From assembly GCF_001598475.1 (NCBI RefSeq), contig NZ_BCZA01000002.1, positions 310,001-374,000 of the forward strand: a DNA stretch of 64,000 nucleotides, in the 5' to 3' direction. Source of the DNA: Pantoea agglomerans NBRC 102470. GTDB taxonomy: Bacteria; Pseudomonadota; Gammaproteobacteria; Enterobacterales; Enterobacteriaceae. Both the position numbers and the translations under genes were made by a program. Shown here piece after piece: positions 26,572 to 36,077 of this stretch. Under the pieces are notes generated by a model. It had not been told where the DNA came from and did not search any database. It was given only the letters and a program-made list of their open reading frames with translations. How positions within the stretch are numbered: position 1 is the stretch's first letter; the number at the start of each line of letters is the position of its first letter.

Positions 26572-27867
26572 CTAAGCACTCAACCATCCCAGCTTAATCA
26601 CAAACAGAATCGACAGGATCACCAGCGCCGCATTCACCTCTTTCGCGCGTCCGCTCAGCAGCTTCACCAGCGTCCAGGTAATAAAACCAAACGCGATGCC
26701 GTTGGCGATCGAATAGGTCAGCGGCATGGTCAGCGCGGTCACGGTGACCGGCGCGGCGGTGGTGATATCTTTCCAGTCAATCTCTGCCAGACCCGATGCC
26801 ATCAGCACCGCCACAAACAGCAACGCAGGCGCGGTGGCATAAACCGGAACACTGGAGGCCAGCGGCGAGAAAAACAGGGCCAGCAGGAACAGCACGGCGA
26901 CCACAATCGCGGTCAGGCCGGTACGGCCACCGGCACTCACGCCCGCCGCCGATTCCACATAACTGGTAGTGGTCGAGGTGCCGAGCAGCGAACCAAACAG
27001 CGCAGCCGCACTGTCAGCAATCAGCGCACGGCCCATCTTCGGCACGTTACCCTGCTCATCCGCCAGACCGGCGCGTTTGGTCACACCCAGCAGCGTGCCC
27101 GTGTTATCAAACACGTCAACAAACAGGAAGGCAAAAATCACGCTGATCAGGCCGACGTTAAACGCGCCGGCAATATCCAGCTGCATAAAGGTCGGTGCAA
27201 TCGACGGCGGTGCAGAGAAGACCCCGGCAAAGGGCGACAGACCAATGCCCATGGAGATAAAGGTCACCAGCAGAATACCGATCAGCACTGCGCCCGTCAC
27301 CCGACGCGCTTCCAGTACCACGATAACCACAAAGCCGAGCATCGCCAGCAGCGGACCCGGTTTAGTCAGATCGCCAATGCCCACCAGCGTTGCCGGGTTA
27401 TCGACCACAATGCCCGCCCCTTCCAGCGCAATCAGTGCCAGAAAAAGCCCGATACCGGCACCAATCCCGGCGCGCAGCGGCAGCGGAATACTGGCAATAA
27501 TCCATTCACGAATCTTAAATAGCGACATCGCGAAGAAAATCACCGCCGAGAGAAACACCGCGCCCAGCGCAATCTGCCACGTATAGCCCATGTGCAGCAC
27601 AACGGTGTAGGTGAAAAAGGCGTTCAGTCCCATACCCGGCGCCAGCGCAATCGGATAGTTGGCGATCAGCCCCATCAGCACGCAGCCAATCGCCGCCGCC
27701 AGACAGGTGGCAACAAATACCGCGCCCTTGTCCATGCCGGTCGCGCCCAGAATGCTTGGGTTCACAAACAGAATATAAGCCATCGCCAGGAAGGTGGTGA
27801 TCCCGGCGATAATCTCAGTACGAACCGTCGTGTTATGCGCTTTGAGTTTGAATAGTTTTTCTAACAT
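26572..27867 (-). CDS. NCS2 family purine permease (adenine/hypoxanthine type)
   Basis: A 431-residue inner-membrane proton symporter with about 13-14 helices. It belongs to the AzgA-like branch with E. coli AdeP/AdeQ: MLEKLFKLKAHNTTVRTEIIAG at the start, NPSILGATGMD, ALAPGMGLNAFFTYTVV, FVDVFDNTGTLLGV (substrate-site acidic residues) and TSTTTSYVESAAGVSAGGRTGL. The natural substrate is probably adenine or another purine base; which one cannot be told from sequence. Three consecutive ATG codons start the frame; the third (27867) has the best spacing from GAGAG, the first is at 27873. A PurR-like operator about 250 bp upstream fits purine control. A GC-rich repeat block follows the stop. Confidence 0.88.
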   Translation of the reverse strand: MLEKLFKLKAHNTTVRTEIIAGITTFLAMAYILFVNPSILGATGMDKGAVFVATCLAAAIGCVLMGLIANYPIALAPGMGLNAFFTYTVVLHMGYTWQIALGAVFLSAVIFFAMSLFKIREWIIASIPLPLRAGIGAGIGLFLALIALEGAGIVVDNPATLVGIGDLTKPGPLLAMLGFVVIVVLEARRVTGAVLIGILLVTFISMGIGLSPFAGVFSAPPSIAPTFMQLDIAGAFNVGLISVIFAFLFVDVFDNTGTLLGVTKRAGLADEQGNVPKMGRALIADSAAALFGSLLGTSTTTSYVESAAGVSAGGRTGLTAIVVAVLFLLALFFSPLASSVPVYATAPALLFVAVLMASGLAEIDWKDITTAAPVTVTALTMPLTYSIANGIAFGFITWTLVKLLSGRAKEVNAALVILSILFVIKLGWLSA

Positions 27868-28292
27868 CATCATCTCTCGATACAGGAGACATCAGTCTCA
27901 CTTGCCAAAGGGGTTTGCATGCTGATTATTCTGTTTCCGGGACACTGATGCCGGCCGCTGCATACTTGCGTGCCAGAATCGCCTGAAATCCCTGACTTAC
28001 CCACTGCCCAAAGCAATTGCCATGCCATCTACCGACGCAATCGATTACCTGGCAGAGCCGGGTACGCCTAAGAGAATTCCGAACCAAAACGAGGCGCGAT
28101 TATGGTGCAATGCACCGATGCCGCGCAATCGTTTTCCTGCGGCAAACAGGCAGCCCCGAAAAACTCTGCGCCAGCGCACGCTTCCGCACTCTCACAGGCG
28201 AAGCTGGTCACGTTTCAGCACGCTGCCTCAGCAACCTTTTCTGGCCTGTGTAGACTCCTGAATTAACTCTTTCGTAACATTGAGGCCGCGCA
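27868..28292. promoter_or_regulatory. Divergent region between the purine permease and the response regulator
   Basis: About 420 bp without a gene. It contains a perfect 13-nt palindrome GGTGCAATGCACC at 28104-28116 and, seven bases further, a PurR-like site. Short plus-strand open frames here (from 28017 and 28022) have no ribosome-binding site and poor composition. Confidence 0.5.
28123..28138. promoter_or_regulatory. Candidate PurR operator
   Basis: GCGCAATCGTTTTCCT matches 12 of 16 positions of the PurR consensus ACGCAAACGTTTGCGT and keeps the central CG. The divergently placed purine permease is a natural PurR target; its start is about 255 bp away, rather far for a simple operator. Confidence 0.45.
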
Positions 28293-29036
28293 ATGAAGCC
28301 AGCAATTTTGGTGGTGGATGATGATCCTGCAGTCTGCGACGTCTTGCAGGATGCGTTAAGTGAACATCTGTTAACGGTCTACCGCTGTCATCAGGGACGC
28401 GAGGCGCTATCGATGCTCGGCGAACACCCGGAAATCTCGCTGGTGATGCTGGATATGATGCTGCCCGATACAAACGGGCTACTGGTGTTGCAGCAGCTTC
28501 AGCGTCAGCGACCCGAAGTGCTGGTGATTATGCTGACCGGTATGGGTTCTGAAGCGGAGATGGTGGTGGGCCTTGAGATGGGCGCAGATGACTACATCGC
28601 CAAACCCTTTAATCCACGCGTGGTGGTGGCGCGAACCCGGGCGGCCCTGCGCCGCAGCGGACGCATTGCCCAGGCAGACCCTGAACAGGAGGGCTGGCGT
28701 TTTGGCGGCTGGCAACTGGATGATGGCCGCTGCCAGCTTTTTAATCCGCAGCGCGAGCTGGTGCCGCTGACCCAGGGGGAATATAGCCTGTTACGCGCGC
28801 TGGTTCGCCACGCCCGAAAAGTGCTTACCCGCGATCAGTTGCTGGAGCTGACCCATAGCGAAAGTCTCGACGTGTTTGATCGCACCATCGACGTGCTGAT
28901 CATGCGGTTGCGCCGTAAAATCGAAATCAATCCGCACCAGCCCAACCTGATCCGCACCATTCGCGGACTGGGTTATGTCTTTTCGGCCGATGTGGTGAAA
29001 CCCGATTCAACAACGCGTGCCAGTCAGATTGCCTGA
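28293..29036 (+). CDS. OmpR-family response regulator
   Basis: A 247-residue DNA-binding regulator. The receiver domain (1-120) has the acidic pair D10-D11, phospho-acceptor D54 (LVMLDMMLP), T82 and K104 (YIAKPF). A winged-helix output domain (about 145-235) ends with RTIRGLGYVF, typical of OmpR/PhoB proteins. No histidine kinase gene lies next to it. The nearest is the hybrid kinase at 33462, on the other side of the sugar transporter operon, so they may form one system with the transporter as target. The ATG at 28293 follows TGAGG. Partner and target are inferred from position only. Confidence 0.92.
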   Translation: MKPAILVVDDDPAVCDVLQDALSEHLLTVYRCHQGREALSMLGEHPEISLVMLDMMLPDTNGLLVLQQLQRQRPEVLVIMLTGMGSEAEMVVGLEMGADDYIAKPFNPRVVVARTRAALRRSGRIAQADPEQEGWRFGGWQLDDGRCQLFNPQRELVPLTQGEYSLLRALVRHARKVLTRDQLLELTHSESLDVFDRTIDVLIMRLRRKIEINPHQPNLIRTIRGLGYVFSADVVKPDSTTRASQIA

Positions 29037-29051
29037 TTACGCCTGCCGCGC

Positions 29052-29735
29052 TCAGGATAGCCAGTGCGCGTAATCGTTGCACAGCAGCCAGCGCGGCGCT
29101 TCATCTTCCTCCAGTGGGTTGAAACGAGCCAGCGGCGTCAGAAACACATTGTCGTTTTCATCATCGTTGGGCATCGACACCTCGCCCACCAGCACGTCGC
29201 CGAAGCCACTTTCCCCCCAGAAGCTGTGCCAGATGCCCGCCTCCAGCGTCACGCTTTCACCCGGTGAGAGCCGCAGCTGTGAACCGGCGGCATGGGTCTG
29301 GCGCAAGCCATCCAGCGACACCGCCACCAGCGAGTCAGCCAGCCCGTCACCGTCGCGGTTATGCAGTTCGACAATCAGATTCCCGCCGCCGCGATTAATG
29401 ATGTCTTCCATCTTGTGCGGATGGTAGTGCATGGGCGTCTGCTGCCCTTCCCGCACGTGCATTATTTTCTCGGCGTAGGGTTTATGCCACGGCTGCCCGC
29501 CTGGTGAACCGTTGCGCAGAGTAAACAGCGTCAGCCCGGTCTGCAGAAAATCAGCTGCGCCAAAACTGGTGAGATCCCAGCCCAGCCGCAACGCCAGAAT
29601 CTCCTGCGCTACCTCACGATCCTGAGCCCGCCACTGGCTCACATCGAAATCGGCCCACGGCGGCAGATGCACATCCTGCTGTCGGAAAAACTCGCGCGTA
29701 TGTTGCAGGTAATAATTAACCTCTGAACGTTGCAT
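29052..29735 (-). CDS. D-lyxose isomerase (D-lyxose/D-mannose family, cupin)
   Basis: A 227-residue cupin enzyme converting D-lyxose to D-xylulose (some relatives also act on D-mannose). The metal-binding motif PMHYHPHKMEDIINRGGG supplies H103, H105 and E110, and IWHSFWGE supplies H170, the usual Mn2+ ligands. The length equals that of the characterised E. coli O157 D-lyxose isomerase. It is the last gene of the ABC transporter operon, 44 bp after the binding-protein stop and separated from it by a small hairpin, which suggests that the imported sugar is its substrate or precursor. The xylulose kinase needed next is not in the window. Confidence 0.88.
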   Translation of the reverse strand: MQRSEVNYYLQHTREFFRQQDVHLPPWADFDVSQWRAQDREVAQEILALRLGWDLTSFGAADFLQTGLTLFTLRNGSPGGQPWHKPYAEKIMHVREGQQTPMHYHPHKMEDIINRGGGNLIVELHNRDGDGLADSLVAVSLDGLRQTHAAGSQLRLSPGESVTLEAGIWHSFWGESGFGDVLVGEVSMPNDDENDNVFLTPLARFNPLEEDEAPRWLLCNDYAHWLS

Positions 29736-29750
29736 GGTGGCCTCCTGAGA

Positions 29751-29771
29751 GCGGCACCCTAGAGGTGCCGC
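29751..29771 (-). promoter_or_regulatory. Intercistronic hairpin between binding protein and isomerase genes
   Basis: Perfect 8-bp stem GCGGCACC (29751-29758)/GGTGCCGC (29764-29771) with a 5-nt loop and no T-tract. Such hairpins behind binding-protein genes usually protect that part of the mRNA and raise its level over the downstream gene. Confidence 0.6.
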
Positions 29772-29779
29772 ACTAAAGC

Positions 29780-30718
29780 TTATTTCACCGTCCAGCCCTG
29801 GTAGCTGCCGATATTATTACGATCGATCAGTTTCACCGGGATCAGCACCGGTTTGTCCGGTGCCGGTTTGCCCTGCAGAATGTCATAACCGATCTCGACC
29901 GCTTTGGCGGCCATGACCTGTGGGTCCTGCGCAGGCGTCGCGACGAACAGTGAATTCTTGCGCTTCAGCGCCTCTTCACCGTCCGGCGAGCCATCGACGC
30001 CAACGATAAAGAACTCACTGCGCTGCGCCTGTTTCGCCGCTAAGTCTGCACCAATCGCTGTGGGGTCGTTGATGGCAAACACCGCATCAATTTTTGGATT
30101 GGCAGAGAGCAGACCGGTCATGACTTCCAGTCCGCCTTCACGACTGCCTTTGGCGTTCTGGTTGTAAGAGAGCAGCTTGATGTCAGGATGGGTTTTCAGT
30201 TCGGTCATGCAGCCTTCAACGCGGTTCTGCACCGCAGAGACCGGTGGTCCGTTGATGATCACCACGTTACCTTTGTTCTTCAGGCGGTCAGCAATATATT
30301 TACAGGCCATTGCGCCCGCCTCGGTGTTATCGGAGGTGATGGTCGCATTCGCGCCATCGGCCGCCACGTCGACCGCCACCACGACGATACCGGCATCACG
30401 CGCCCGCTTCACCGCCGGAGCGATCCCTTTGGAGTCGGCGGCGTTGAGAATAATCATGTCGACTTTGGCCGCAATAAAGTTATCAATCTGGCCCACCTGC
30501 TGACCGAGATCGTAGCCGCTGGAGACCAGCGTCACATTCACCTTATCGCCCGCCAGCTGACGTGCCTTCATCTCAGCGCCTTTGGTGATCTGCACGAAGA
30601 AGGGGTTTGCCAGATCGCCGACCGTTACGCCGATAGATTTGAGTTCTTTTGCCTGAGCCAGGCCGGTACTGAACAGCGTCGCCGCCAGCAGCCCGGTTAC
30701 AATCGGATTAAAACGCAT
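29780..30718 (-). CDS. Sugar ABC transporter, periplasmic substrate-binding protein
   Basis: A 312-residue periplasmic binding protein of the ribose/galactose type (RbsB/YtfQ-like, Peripla_BP_4). The signal peptide ends LAQA-KEL (about residue 23). The mature part shows the family's opening VTVGDLANPFFVQITKGAE, the hinge segment ILNAADSKGIAPAVKRA and the C-lobe DAVFAINDPTAIGADLA followed by GVDGSPDGEEALK. The sugar cannot be read from the sequence; the downstream D-lyxose isomerase suggests a pentose or related aldose. It may also present the sugar to the periplasmic domain of the kinase encoded at 33462. Third gene of the operon. Confidence 0.92.
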   Translation of the reverse strand: MRFNPIVTGLLAATLFSTGLAQAKELKSIGVTVGDLANPFFVQITKGAEMKARQLAGDKVNVTLVSSGYDLGQQVGQIDNFIAAKVDMIILNAADSKGIAPAVKRARDAGIVVVAVDVAADGANATITSDNTEAGAMACKYIADRLKNKGNVVIINGPPVSAVQNRVEGCMTELKTHPDIKLLSYNQNAKGSREGGLEVMTGLLSANPKIDAVFAINDPTAIGADLAAKQAQRSEFFIVGVDGSPDGEEALKRKNSLFVATPAQDPQVMAAKAVEIGYDILQGKPAPDKPVLIPVKLIDRNNIGSYQGWTVK

Positions 30719-30808
30719 AGACCTTCTCCTGCTGTTTTCAAGGTGCCAACCACTTAATGGCGTTTTTTAGGTTGCGGAGGTGAAATAGCACATCCGCCCT
30801 TATAAGAC

Positions 30809-31789
30809 TCAACTCACATGATGACGGGTACGGTATTTGTCGATCAGGACCGCGATGATGATGACCGCACCCTTGATTACCAGCTGCCAGAAGTAGGAGA
30901 CCCCCATCAGCGTCATGCCGTTATTCAGCGTGGCGATAATCAGTGCGCCAATCAGGGTGCCGGTGATGGTGCCGATGCCGCCGACAAAGCTGGTGCCGCC
31001 GAGGATCACCGCCGCAATCGCATCCAGCTCATAGCCAACCCCAAGGTTGCCGTTGGCGCTGTAAAGCCGCGAGGCACTCATCAGACCGCCCAGCCCCGAC
31101 AGCAGGCCGCTCATGCCGTAGACAAACAGCAGCACCATTCCGACCTTGATACCGGTGAGACGCGCCGCCTGGATATTGCCGCCGACCGCGTAGATATGAA
31201 CGCCCAGCGTGGTGCGGCGCAGGATGAACCAGCAAATGGCGATCACCGCAAAGGCAATCACAATCAGCCACGGCACCGGCCCGAGATAGCCGTTGCCGAT
31301 CCACTCAAAGTTAATATCGGAGTTGATCACTGTGGTGCCATCCGCCAGCAGGTAAGCGGCTCCGCGCAGCGCGGTGTAGGTGCCAAGCGTGACGATAAAG
31401 GGCGGCAATCCGGCCCAGGCGACCAGGATGCCGTTGAACAGCCCCATCACCAGGCCTGCGCCCAGCGCCATCGGAATGGTCATGGAAGCCAGCATTGGAT
31501 CCAGTGATGCTACCAGCGCCACCACCGCGGTGGTCCCCAGCATTGACCCCACCGACAGGTCGATGCCGCCGGTGAGGATCACAAAGGTCATGCCCGCCGC
31601 CAGCACGATGTTAATCGACGCCTGACGGGTGATATTGAGCAGGTTTGCTTCGGTGAAGAAGTTCGGCGTGACGAAACCAAATACCGCCACGATCAGGATC
31701 AGAATCGGCAGGATACCCACCGTTTGCAGCAGATCGCCCATCAGGGCGCGTTTCAGCGTCGGTGCTTTGGTGCGGGCCAGTTGTGTCAT
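30809..31789 (-). CDS. Sugar ABC transporter, permease (RbsC-like)
   Basis: A 326-residue inner-membrane permease of the BPD_transp_2 family with about 8-10 helices. Markers are NLLNITRQASINIVLAAGMTFVILTGGIDLSVGS near the N-terminus and the cytoplasmic loop AVGGNIQAARLTGI, which contacts the ATPase. The start at 31789 (MTQLART) has GGAG at proper spacing and lies 10 bp after the ATPase stop; an ATG 14 codons upstream would overlap the ATPase gene and lacks a ribosome-binding site. It forms the channel as a homodimer with the ATPase encoded upstream. Confidence 0.92.
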   Translation of the reverse strand: MTQLARTKAPTLKRALMGDLLQTVGILPILILIVAVFGFVTPNFFTEANLLNITRQASINIVLAAGMTFVILTGGIDLSVGSMLGTTAVVALVASLDPMLASMTIPMALGAGLVMGLFNGILVAWAGLPPFIVTLGTYTALRGAAYLLADGTTVINSDINFEWIGNGYLGPVPWLIVIAFAVIAICWFILRRTTLGVHIYAVGGNIQAARLTGIKVGMVLLFVYGMSGLLSGLGGLMSASRLYSANGNLGVGYELDAIAAVILGGTSFVGGIGTITGTLIGALIIATLNNGMTLMGVSYFWQLVIKGAVIIIAVLIDKYRTRHHVS

Positions 31790-31799
31790 GGTGGTCTCC

Positions 31800-33314
31800 T
31801 TAGATTTCGCCTGCTGACGCGCTGTGCGCACCGGTTGCCAGCGTCATAATATTTTCCTGACTGATGTGGCTGCCCTCCAGCTCACCGACGATGGTGCCTT
31901 CGTGCATCACGTAAACGCGGTCGCTCATCCCGACCACTTCCGGCAGTTCGCTGGAGATCATCAGAATCGCCACGCCCTGCCGCGCCATCTCCTGCATCAT
32001 GCGGTAGATCTCGCTTTTCGCCCCGACATCGACGCCGCGCGTCGGTTCATCGAGGATCAGAATGCGCGGACCAATCGCCACCCAGCGCGAAATCAGCAGC
32101 TTCTGCTGGTTACCGCCCGACAGACCGCCCGCCCGGACCTGAGCGTGAGGAACGCGAATATTGAGTGAAGCGATCGCCTCATTGGCGATGGTCTGCCCTT
32201 TGCGGCGGTTCAGCATCCCGTAACTGGCGTCACGTTCCAGCGTCGCCATCACGATGTTCTCCTGCGCCGCCATCTCCAGAAACAGTCCCTGCTCTTTGCG
32301 GTTTTCGGTGAGGAAACCGATGCCGCGTGCAATTGCATCGCGCGGTGAATGGATGGTGACCTTCTCGCCATCGATCCAGATCTCGCCCTCTTTCGGCTTG
32401 TGCACACCAAAAATCAGTTGTGCCAGTTCGCTGCGGCCTGCGCCCACCAGCCCGGCCAGCCCGACAATCTCTCCGGCCCGCACTTCAAGACTGCTGGGAT
32501 GCACTTTGCCGCCGTCGGTAAGGTGATTGACCGCCAGCCGGATATCACCCAGCGGGATAGCACGGTCTTTGTTAAACAGGTCGCTGAGCGGCCGTCCGAC
32601 CATCATCCGCACCAGTTCGCTGGCGTTGAGCTGGTCACGGGTCAGGCTGCCCACATACTCCCCGTCGCGCAGCACACTGACGCGATCGGACAGCTCATAC
32701 ACCTCCGCCATGCGGTGGCTGATATAGATGATCGCCATGCCTTCGCTGCGCAGCCGTTTGATCAGCGCGAACAGCTGTTCGGTTTCGCGGTTGGAGAGCG
32801 CGGCGGTCGGCTCATCCATCACCAGAATGCGGCTGTTGCGCTGCAGCGCGCGGGCGATCTCCACCTGCTGCTGCTCGGCGATGCTCAGACGGCTGACCAG
32901 ATCCCAGGCGCTGAACTGCGCGCCGAGCCGGTCAATGACCCGCTGCGCCTCTTCGGCCATCTGCCGCCGCTTCACCAGCCCGCCGGGCGCGATTTCGCTG
33001 CCGAGAAAAATGTTCTCTGCCACCGTCAGGTTGGGTGCCAGGTTGATCTCCTGATAAATCAGGGTGATCCCGGCGGCCAGTGCCTCTTTCGGCCCTTTCA
33101 GCGCCCAGGGCTTGCCTTCAATTAAAATTTCCCCGCTGCTGGCGGTATAGGCACCGGCCAGAATCTTCATCAGTGTGCTTTTACCTGCGCCGTTCTCCCC
33201 CATCAGCGCGTGGACCTCACCGGGATAAACCGTGAGATCGACGCCCTTCAGGGCATAAAAGCTGCCGAAGCGCCGGGTAATTCCCCGCATTTCCAGTATC
33301 GGTGTGGCTGTCAT
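31800..33314 (-). CDS. Sugar ABC transporter, duplicated ATP-binding protein (RbsA-like)
   Basis: A 504-residue ATPase with two tandem ABC domains. Domain 1 is complete: Walker [10 protein letters not shown] (39-47), signature [15 protein letters not shown], Walker [13 protein letters not shown]. Domain 2 has the degenerate Walker [10 protein letters not shown] usual in RbsA/MglA/XylG proteins, with signature [14 protein letters not shown] and Walker [15 protein letters not shown]. First gene of the operon ATPase-permease-binding protein-isomerase; its start is 147 bp from the divergent kinase gene, so the control region of the locus lies there. Confidence 0.93.
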   Translation of the reverse strand: MTATPILEMRGITRRFGSFYALKGVDLTVYPGEVHALMGENGAGKSTLMKILAGAYTASSGEILIEGKPWALKGPKEALAAGITLIYQEINLAPNLTVAENIFLGSEIAPGGLVKRRQMAEEAQRVIDRLGAQFSAWDLVSRLSIAEQQQVEIARALQRNSRILVMDEPTAALSNRETEQLFALIKRLRSEGMAIIYISHRMAEVYELSDRVSVLRDGEYVGSLTRDQLNASELVRMMVGRPLSDLFNKDRAIPLGDIRLAVNHLTDGGKVHPSSLEVRAGEIVGLAGLVGAGRSELAQLIFGVHKPKEGEIWIDGEKVTIHSPRDAIARGIGFLTENRKEQGLFLEMAAQENIVMATLERDASYGMLNRRKGQTIANEAIASLNIRVPHAQVRAGGLSGGNQQKLLISRWVAIGPRILILDEPTRGVDVGAKSEIYRMMQEMARQGVAILMISSELPEVVGMSDRVYVMHEGTIVGELEGSHISQENIMTLATGAHSASAGEI

Positions 33315-33461
33315 CGCCTCGCTCCTGCGGACTGTGGATAGCCGTCAGTAAAGCAACGCCAGATAAACGGAAAATGTCAGCGGCCGTTCATATTTGTCAT
33401 AAACGCCCGCCTGCACGCTCCTATACTCGGCCCATCGTTGCAGTGAATAAGAGGTCGTGGG

Positions 33462-36077
33462 ATGCAGCGCACTTATCCGTGGCAGGCCGGGGCACGTGGA
33501 CGCCTGTTGCTGTTCAATCTGCTGGTGGTGTCGGTCACGCTGATGGTCAGCGTGGTGGCGATCTTCGGCTTTCGTCATGCCGGGGCGATTCAGGAGCAGG
33601 CGCAGGCGCAGACCCTGGCCGACATGAACGGCAGCCTGGCGCTGGCGCGGGATACCGCCAACGTGGCAACAGCGGCGGTGCGGCTGTCACAGGTGGTGGG
33701 CGCGCTGGAGTATCAGAGCGAATCACAGCGGCTGCAGCAGAATCAGCAGGCGTTGCAGCAGTCGCTAAGCCTGCTGGCCAGTGCGCCGCTGGCGGCGCGT
33801 CAGCCGGAGCGCATCGCCCGGATCCGTGCCCGCAGCCTGATGCTGGAACAGACGATTAACAGCCTGCTGCTGACCGGCCACCAGCGTCATCTGCAGCGCA
33901 ACAACATGCTGAGCGACCTGTGGCAGACACAGATTCTGCTCAGCCATATCGACCAGCTGGTACAGCGGGAACAGCGGACGCTGCCGGATGCCGCGCTGCG
34001 GGAGCAAACCGAACGGCTGATCACCATCGCGATCCGCACACCCTCGCCCATCGCCGTCATCGAACAGCTCCAGCAGGTGATGGCGCAGTGGCGCAACGTG
34101 CCGCTGACGGGCGTGACCGGCGAAAACGTGCAGCGACTGCTGGCCACCCAGCAGCGCCTGCTGCCGCTGGCAGAGGCGCTGGAGCAGAGCGACCTGGCGA
34201 TCGCCTATGCCACCTACCGGATTAAAGCGCTGGTGGCGATGCTGAATGAAGATATCAGCGCCTCGGTGCAGCAGGTGGCGTTACAGAGTGAGGCGCGCAC
34301 CCTGGCGACCCACCGTGAGCTGGATTCCATCATCGGCTTTATCGCGCTGTTTGCGCTGCTGGCGCTGGCAATTACCGGCTATGCCGGTATCTACATCTAC
34401 CGCAATCTCGGGTCGAGCCTGACGGCGATTGCCGGGGCCATGACGCGGCTGGCGCAGGGCGAGCAGAACGTCAGCGTGCCAGGGCTGCAACGTCGCGACG
34501 AGCTGGGCGAGCTGGCGCGGGCGTTTAACGTCTTTGCCCGTAACACCGCCTCACTGGCTCACACCTCACGGCTGCTGAAAGAGAAGAGTAATCAGCTGGA
34601 ATCCACCTTTCTGGCGATGCGCGACGGCTTTGCGCTGTTTGATAACAACGGTCAGCTGGTGGTGTGGAACGCCCAGTATGCGGAGCTGCTCGGCATCGCG
34701 CCGCATGAACTGCATCGCGGCGTTCCCTGGCAGCAACTGCTGGCGCCGCTGGCGGTGGATCTGCACGATCCTGGTGAACCGCAGGAGATCCGGCTGGCCG
34801 ATGGTCGTACGCTGGAGCTGCGCTTCAGCCCGATTCCGCGGCGCGGCATGGTCAATACCGTGCTGGACCGGACCTCGCGTAAAACGCTGGAGGAGGCACT
34901 GCAGCATAGCCAGAAGATGAAGGCGGTCGGCCAGCTGACCGGCGGACTGGCGCATGACTTCAACAATCTGCTGGCGGTGATTATCGGCAGTCTGGCGCTG
35001 ACCGAAGGCCAGCTGACGCCCGGCCCGCTGGCCAGCCGGATTGATCGGGCGCGACAGGCGGCCGACCGCGCTGCCCAGCTGACCCAGCGGCTGCTGGCGT
35101 TCTCACGCAAGCAGGCTCTCTATCCGCGTGCGGTGTCGGTGGTGACGCTGGTGGATAATCTGCAGGGGCTGCTACAGCACTCGCTGCTGCCCGGTCAGCA
35201 GCTGATTATTGATGCACAGCGTCCCGGCTGGCCCGCCTGGATTGATGCCAGCCAGCTGGAAAATGCGCTGATGAATCTGGTGGTGAATGCCCGAGATGCG
35301 ATGCATCAGCAAAGCGGCGAAATCCGGCTGCGCATCTGGAATCAGCGTCGTCTGGAGGGCGATGAGAAGCGTGACAGGGTCACAATTGAGGTGATAGACC
35401 ACGGCTGCGGCATGTCGGCAGGGGTTCGTGAGCAGGTGTTTGAGCCTTTTTTCACCACCAAAGCTACCGGCAGCGGCAGCGGGCTGGGCCTGTCGATGGT
35501 TTATGGCTTCGTAAGGCAGTCTGGCGGCCAGATCGAACTGGAAACCGCGCCAGGCCAGGGCACCACGGTGCGACTGCTGTTGCCACGCGCGCCGGAAGCT
35601 GCTGCCGCCGCAGTGATCGCCCCGCCATCGACTGTGCACATTGAGACGGACATTGAGGCGGCCAGTAACCGGCTGGTGCTGGTGCTGGATGATGAACCGG
35701 CGGTGCGCCAGACACTCTGTGAGCATCTGCATCAACTGGGTTATCTGACGCTGGAGTGTGGTGACGGTGAAGAGGCGCTGGCGCTGCTGCGCCAGACACC
35801 TGATATCGACCTGCTGATCAGCGACCTGATGCTACCCGGCGAGATTAACGGCGCGGAGGTGATCCGCCAGGCGCAGCAGAACTGGCCGCAGCTGGCGACG
35901 CTGCTTATCAGCGGTCAGGACCTGCGCCACCAGCCGGTGACGCTGCCGCTGTGCGAACGGCTGGCGAAACCCTGGCAGCAGGCACAGCTGGTGCAGGCGT
36001 TACAGCGCGCCTGGCAGCGCAGCGAAAGGCTTAATCGCGCGCAGCAGGCTGCCACAACGGCACCGGCTTCCCGCTGA
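33462..36077 (+). CDS. Hybrid sensor histidine kinase with C-terminal receiver
   Basis: An 871-residue membrane kinase: helix 1 (about 16-37), a large helical periplasmic sensor (38-288), helix 2 (289-313), HAMP (314-366), a PAS-like segment (380-470, MRDGFALFDNNGQLVVWN), H-box GGLAHDFNNLL with H498, N-box NARDAM (609-614), G boxes DHGCGM and GSGLGLSMV, and a receiver (737-860) with D788. There is no DNA-binding output and no Hpt domain. It stands divergent from the sugar ABC operon and is the nearest kinase to the response regulator at 28293, so sugar sensing via the periplasmic binding protein is plausible. Its last 47 bp overlap the convergent phnE2 gene. Confidence 0.9.
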   Translation: MQRTYPWQAGARGRLLLFNLLVVSVTLMVSVVAIFGFRHAGAIQEQAQAQTLADMNGSLALARDTANVATAAVRLSQVVGALEYQSESQRLQQNQQALQQSLSLLASAPLAARQPERIARIRARSLMLEQTINSLLLTGHQRHLQRNNMLSDLWQTQILLSHIDQLVQREQRTLPDAALREQTERLITIAIRTPSPIAVIEQLQQVMAQWRNVPLTGVTGENVQRLLATQQRLLPLAEALEQSDLAIAYATYRIKALVAMLNEDISASVQQVALQSEARTLATHRELDSIIGFIALFALLALAITGYAGIYIYRNLGSSLTAIAGAMTRLAQGEQNVSVPGLQRRDELGELARAFNVFARNTASLAHTSRLLKEKSNQLESTFLAMRDGFALFDNNGQLVVWNAQYAELLGIAPHELHRGVPWQQLLAPLAVDLHDPGEPQEIRLADGRTLELRFSPIPRRGMVNTVLDRTSRKTLEEALQHSQKMKAVGQLTGGLAHDFNNLLAVIIGSLALTEGQLTPGPLASRIDRARQAADRAAQLTQRLLAFSRKQALYPRAVSVVTLVDNLQGLLQHSLLPGQQLIIDAQRPGWPAWIDASQLENALMNLVVNARDAMHQQSGEIRLRIWNQRRLEGDEKRDRVTIEVIDHGCGMSAGVREQVFEPFFTTKATGSGSGLGLSMVYGFVRQSGGQIELETAPGQGTTVRLLLPRAPEAAAAAVIAPPSTVHIETDIEAASNRLVLVLDDEPAVRQTLCEHLHQLGYLTLECGDGEEALALLRQTPDIDLLISDLMLPGEINGAEVIRQAQQNWPQLATLLISGQDLRHQPVTLPLCERLAKPWQQAQLVQALQRAWQRSERLNRAQQAATTAPASR

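Noticed and set aside
26506..27522. A 338-codon open frame on the plus strand opposite the NCS2 permease
   Set aside because: Composition (Gln/Arg/His runs) is that of an antisense reading of membrane-protein codons; the permease is unambiguous.
30774..30797. Imperfect hairpin between the sugar permease and binding-protein genes
   Set aside because: The stem has a mismatch and a bulge and no T-tract; too weak to list as a feature.
30818..31507. A 229-codon plus-strand frame opposite the sugar permease
   Set aside because: Antisense shadow rich in His/Gln/Asp, no ribosome-binding site.
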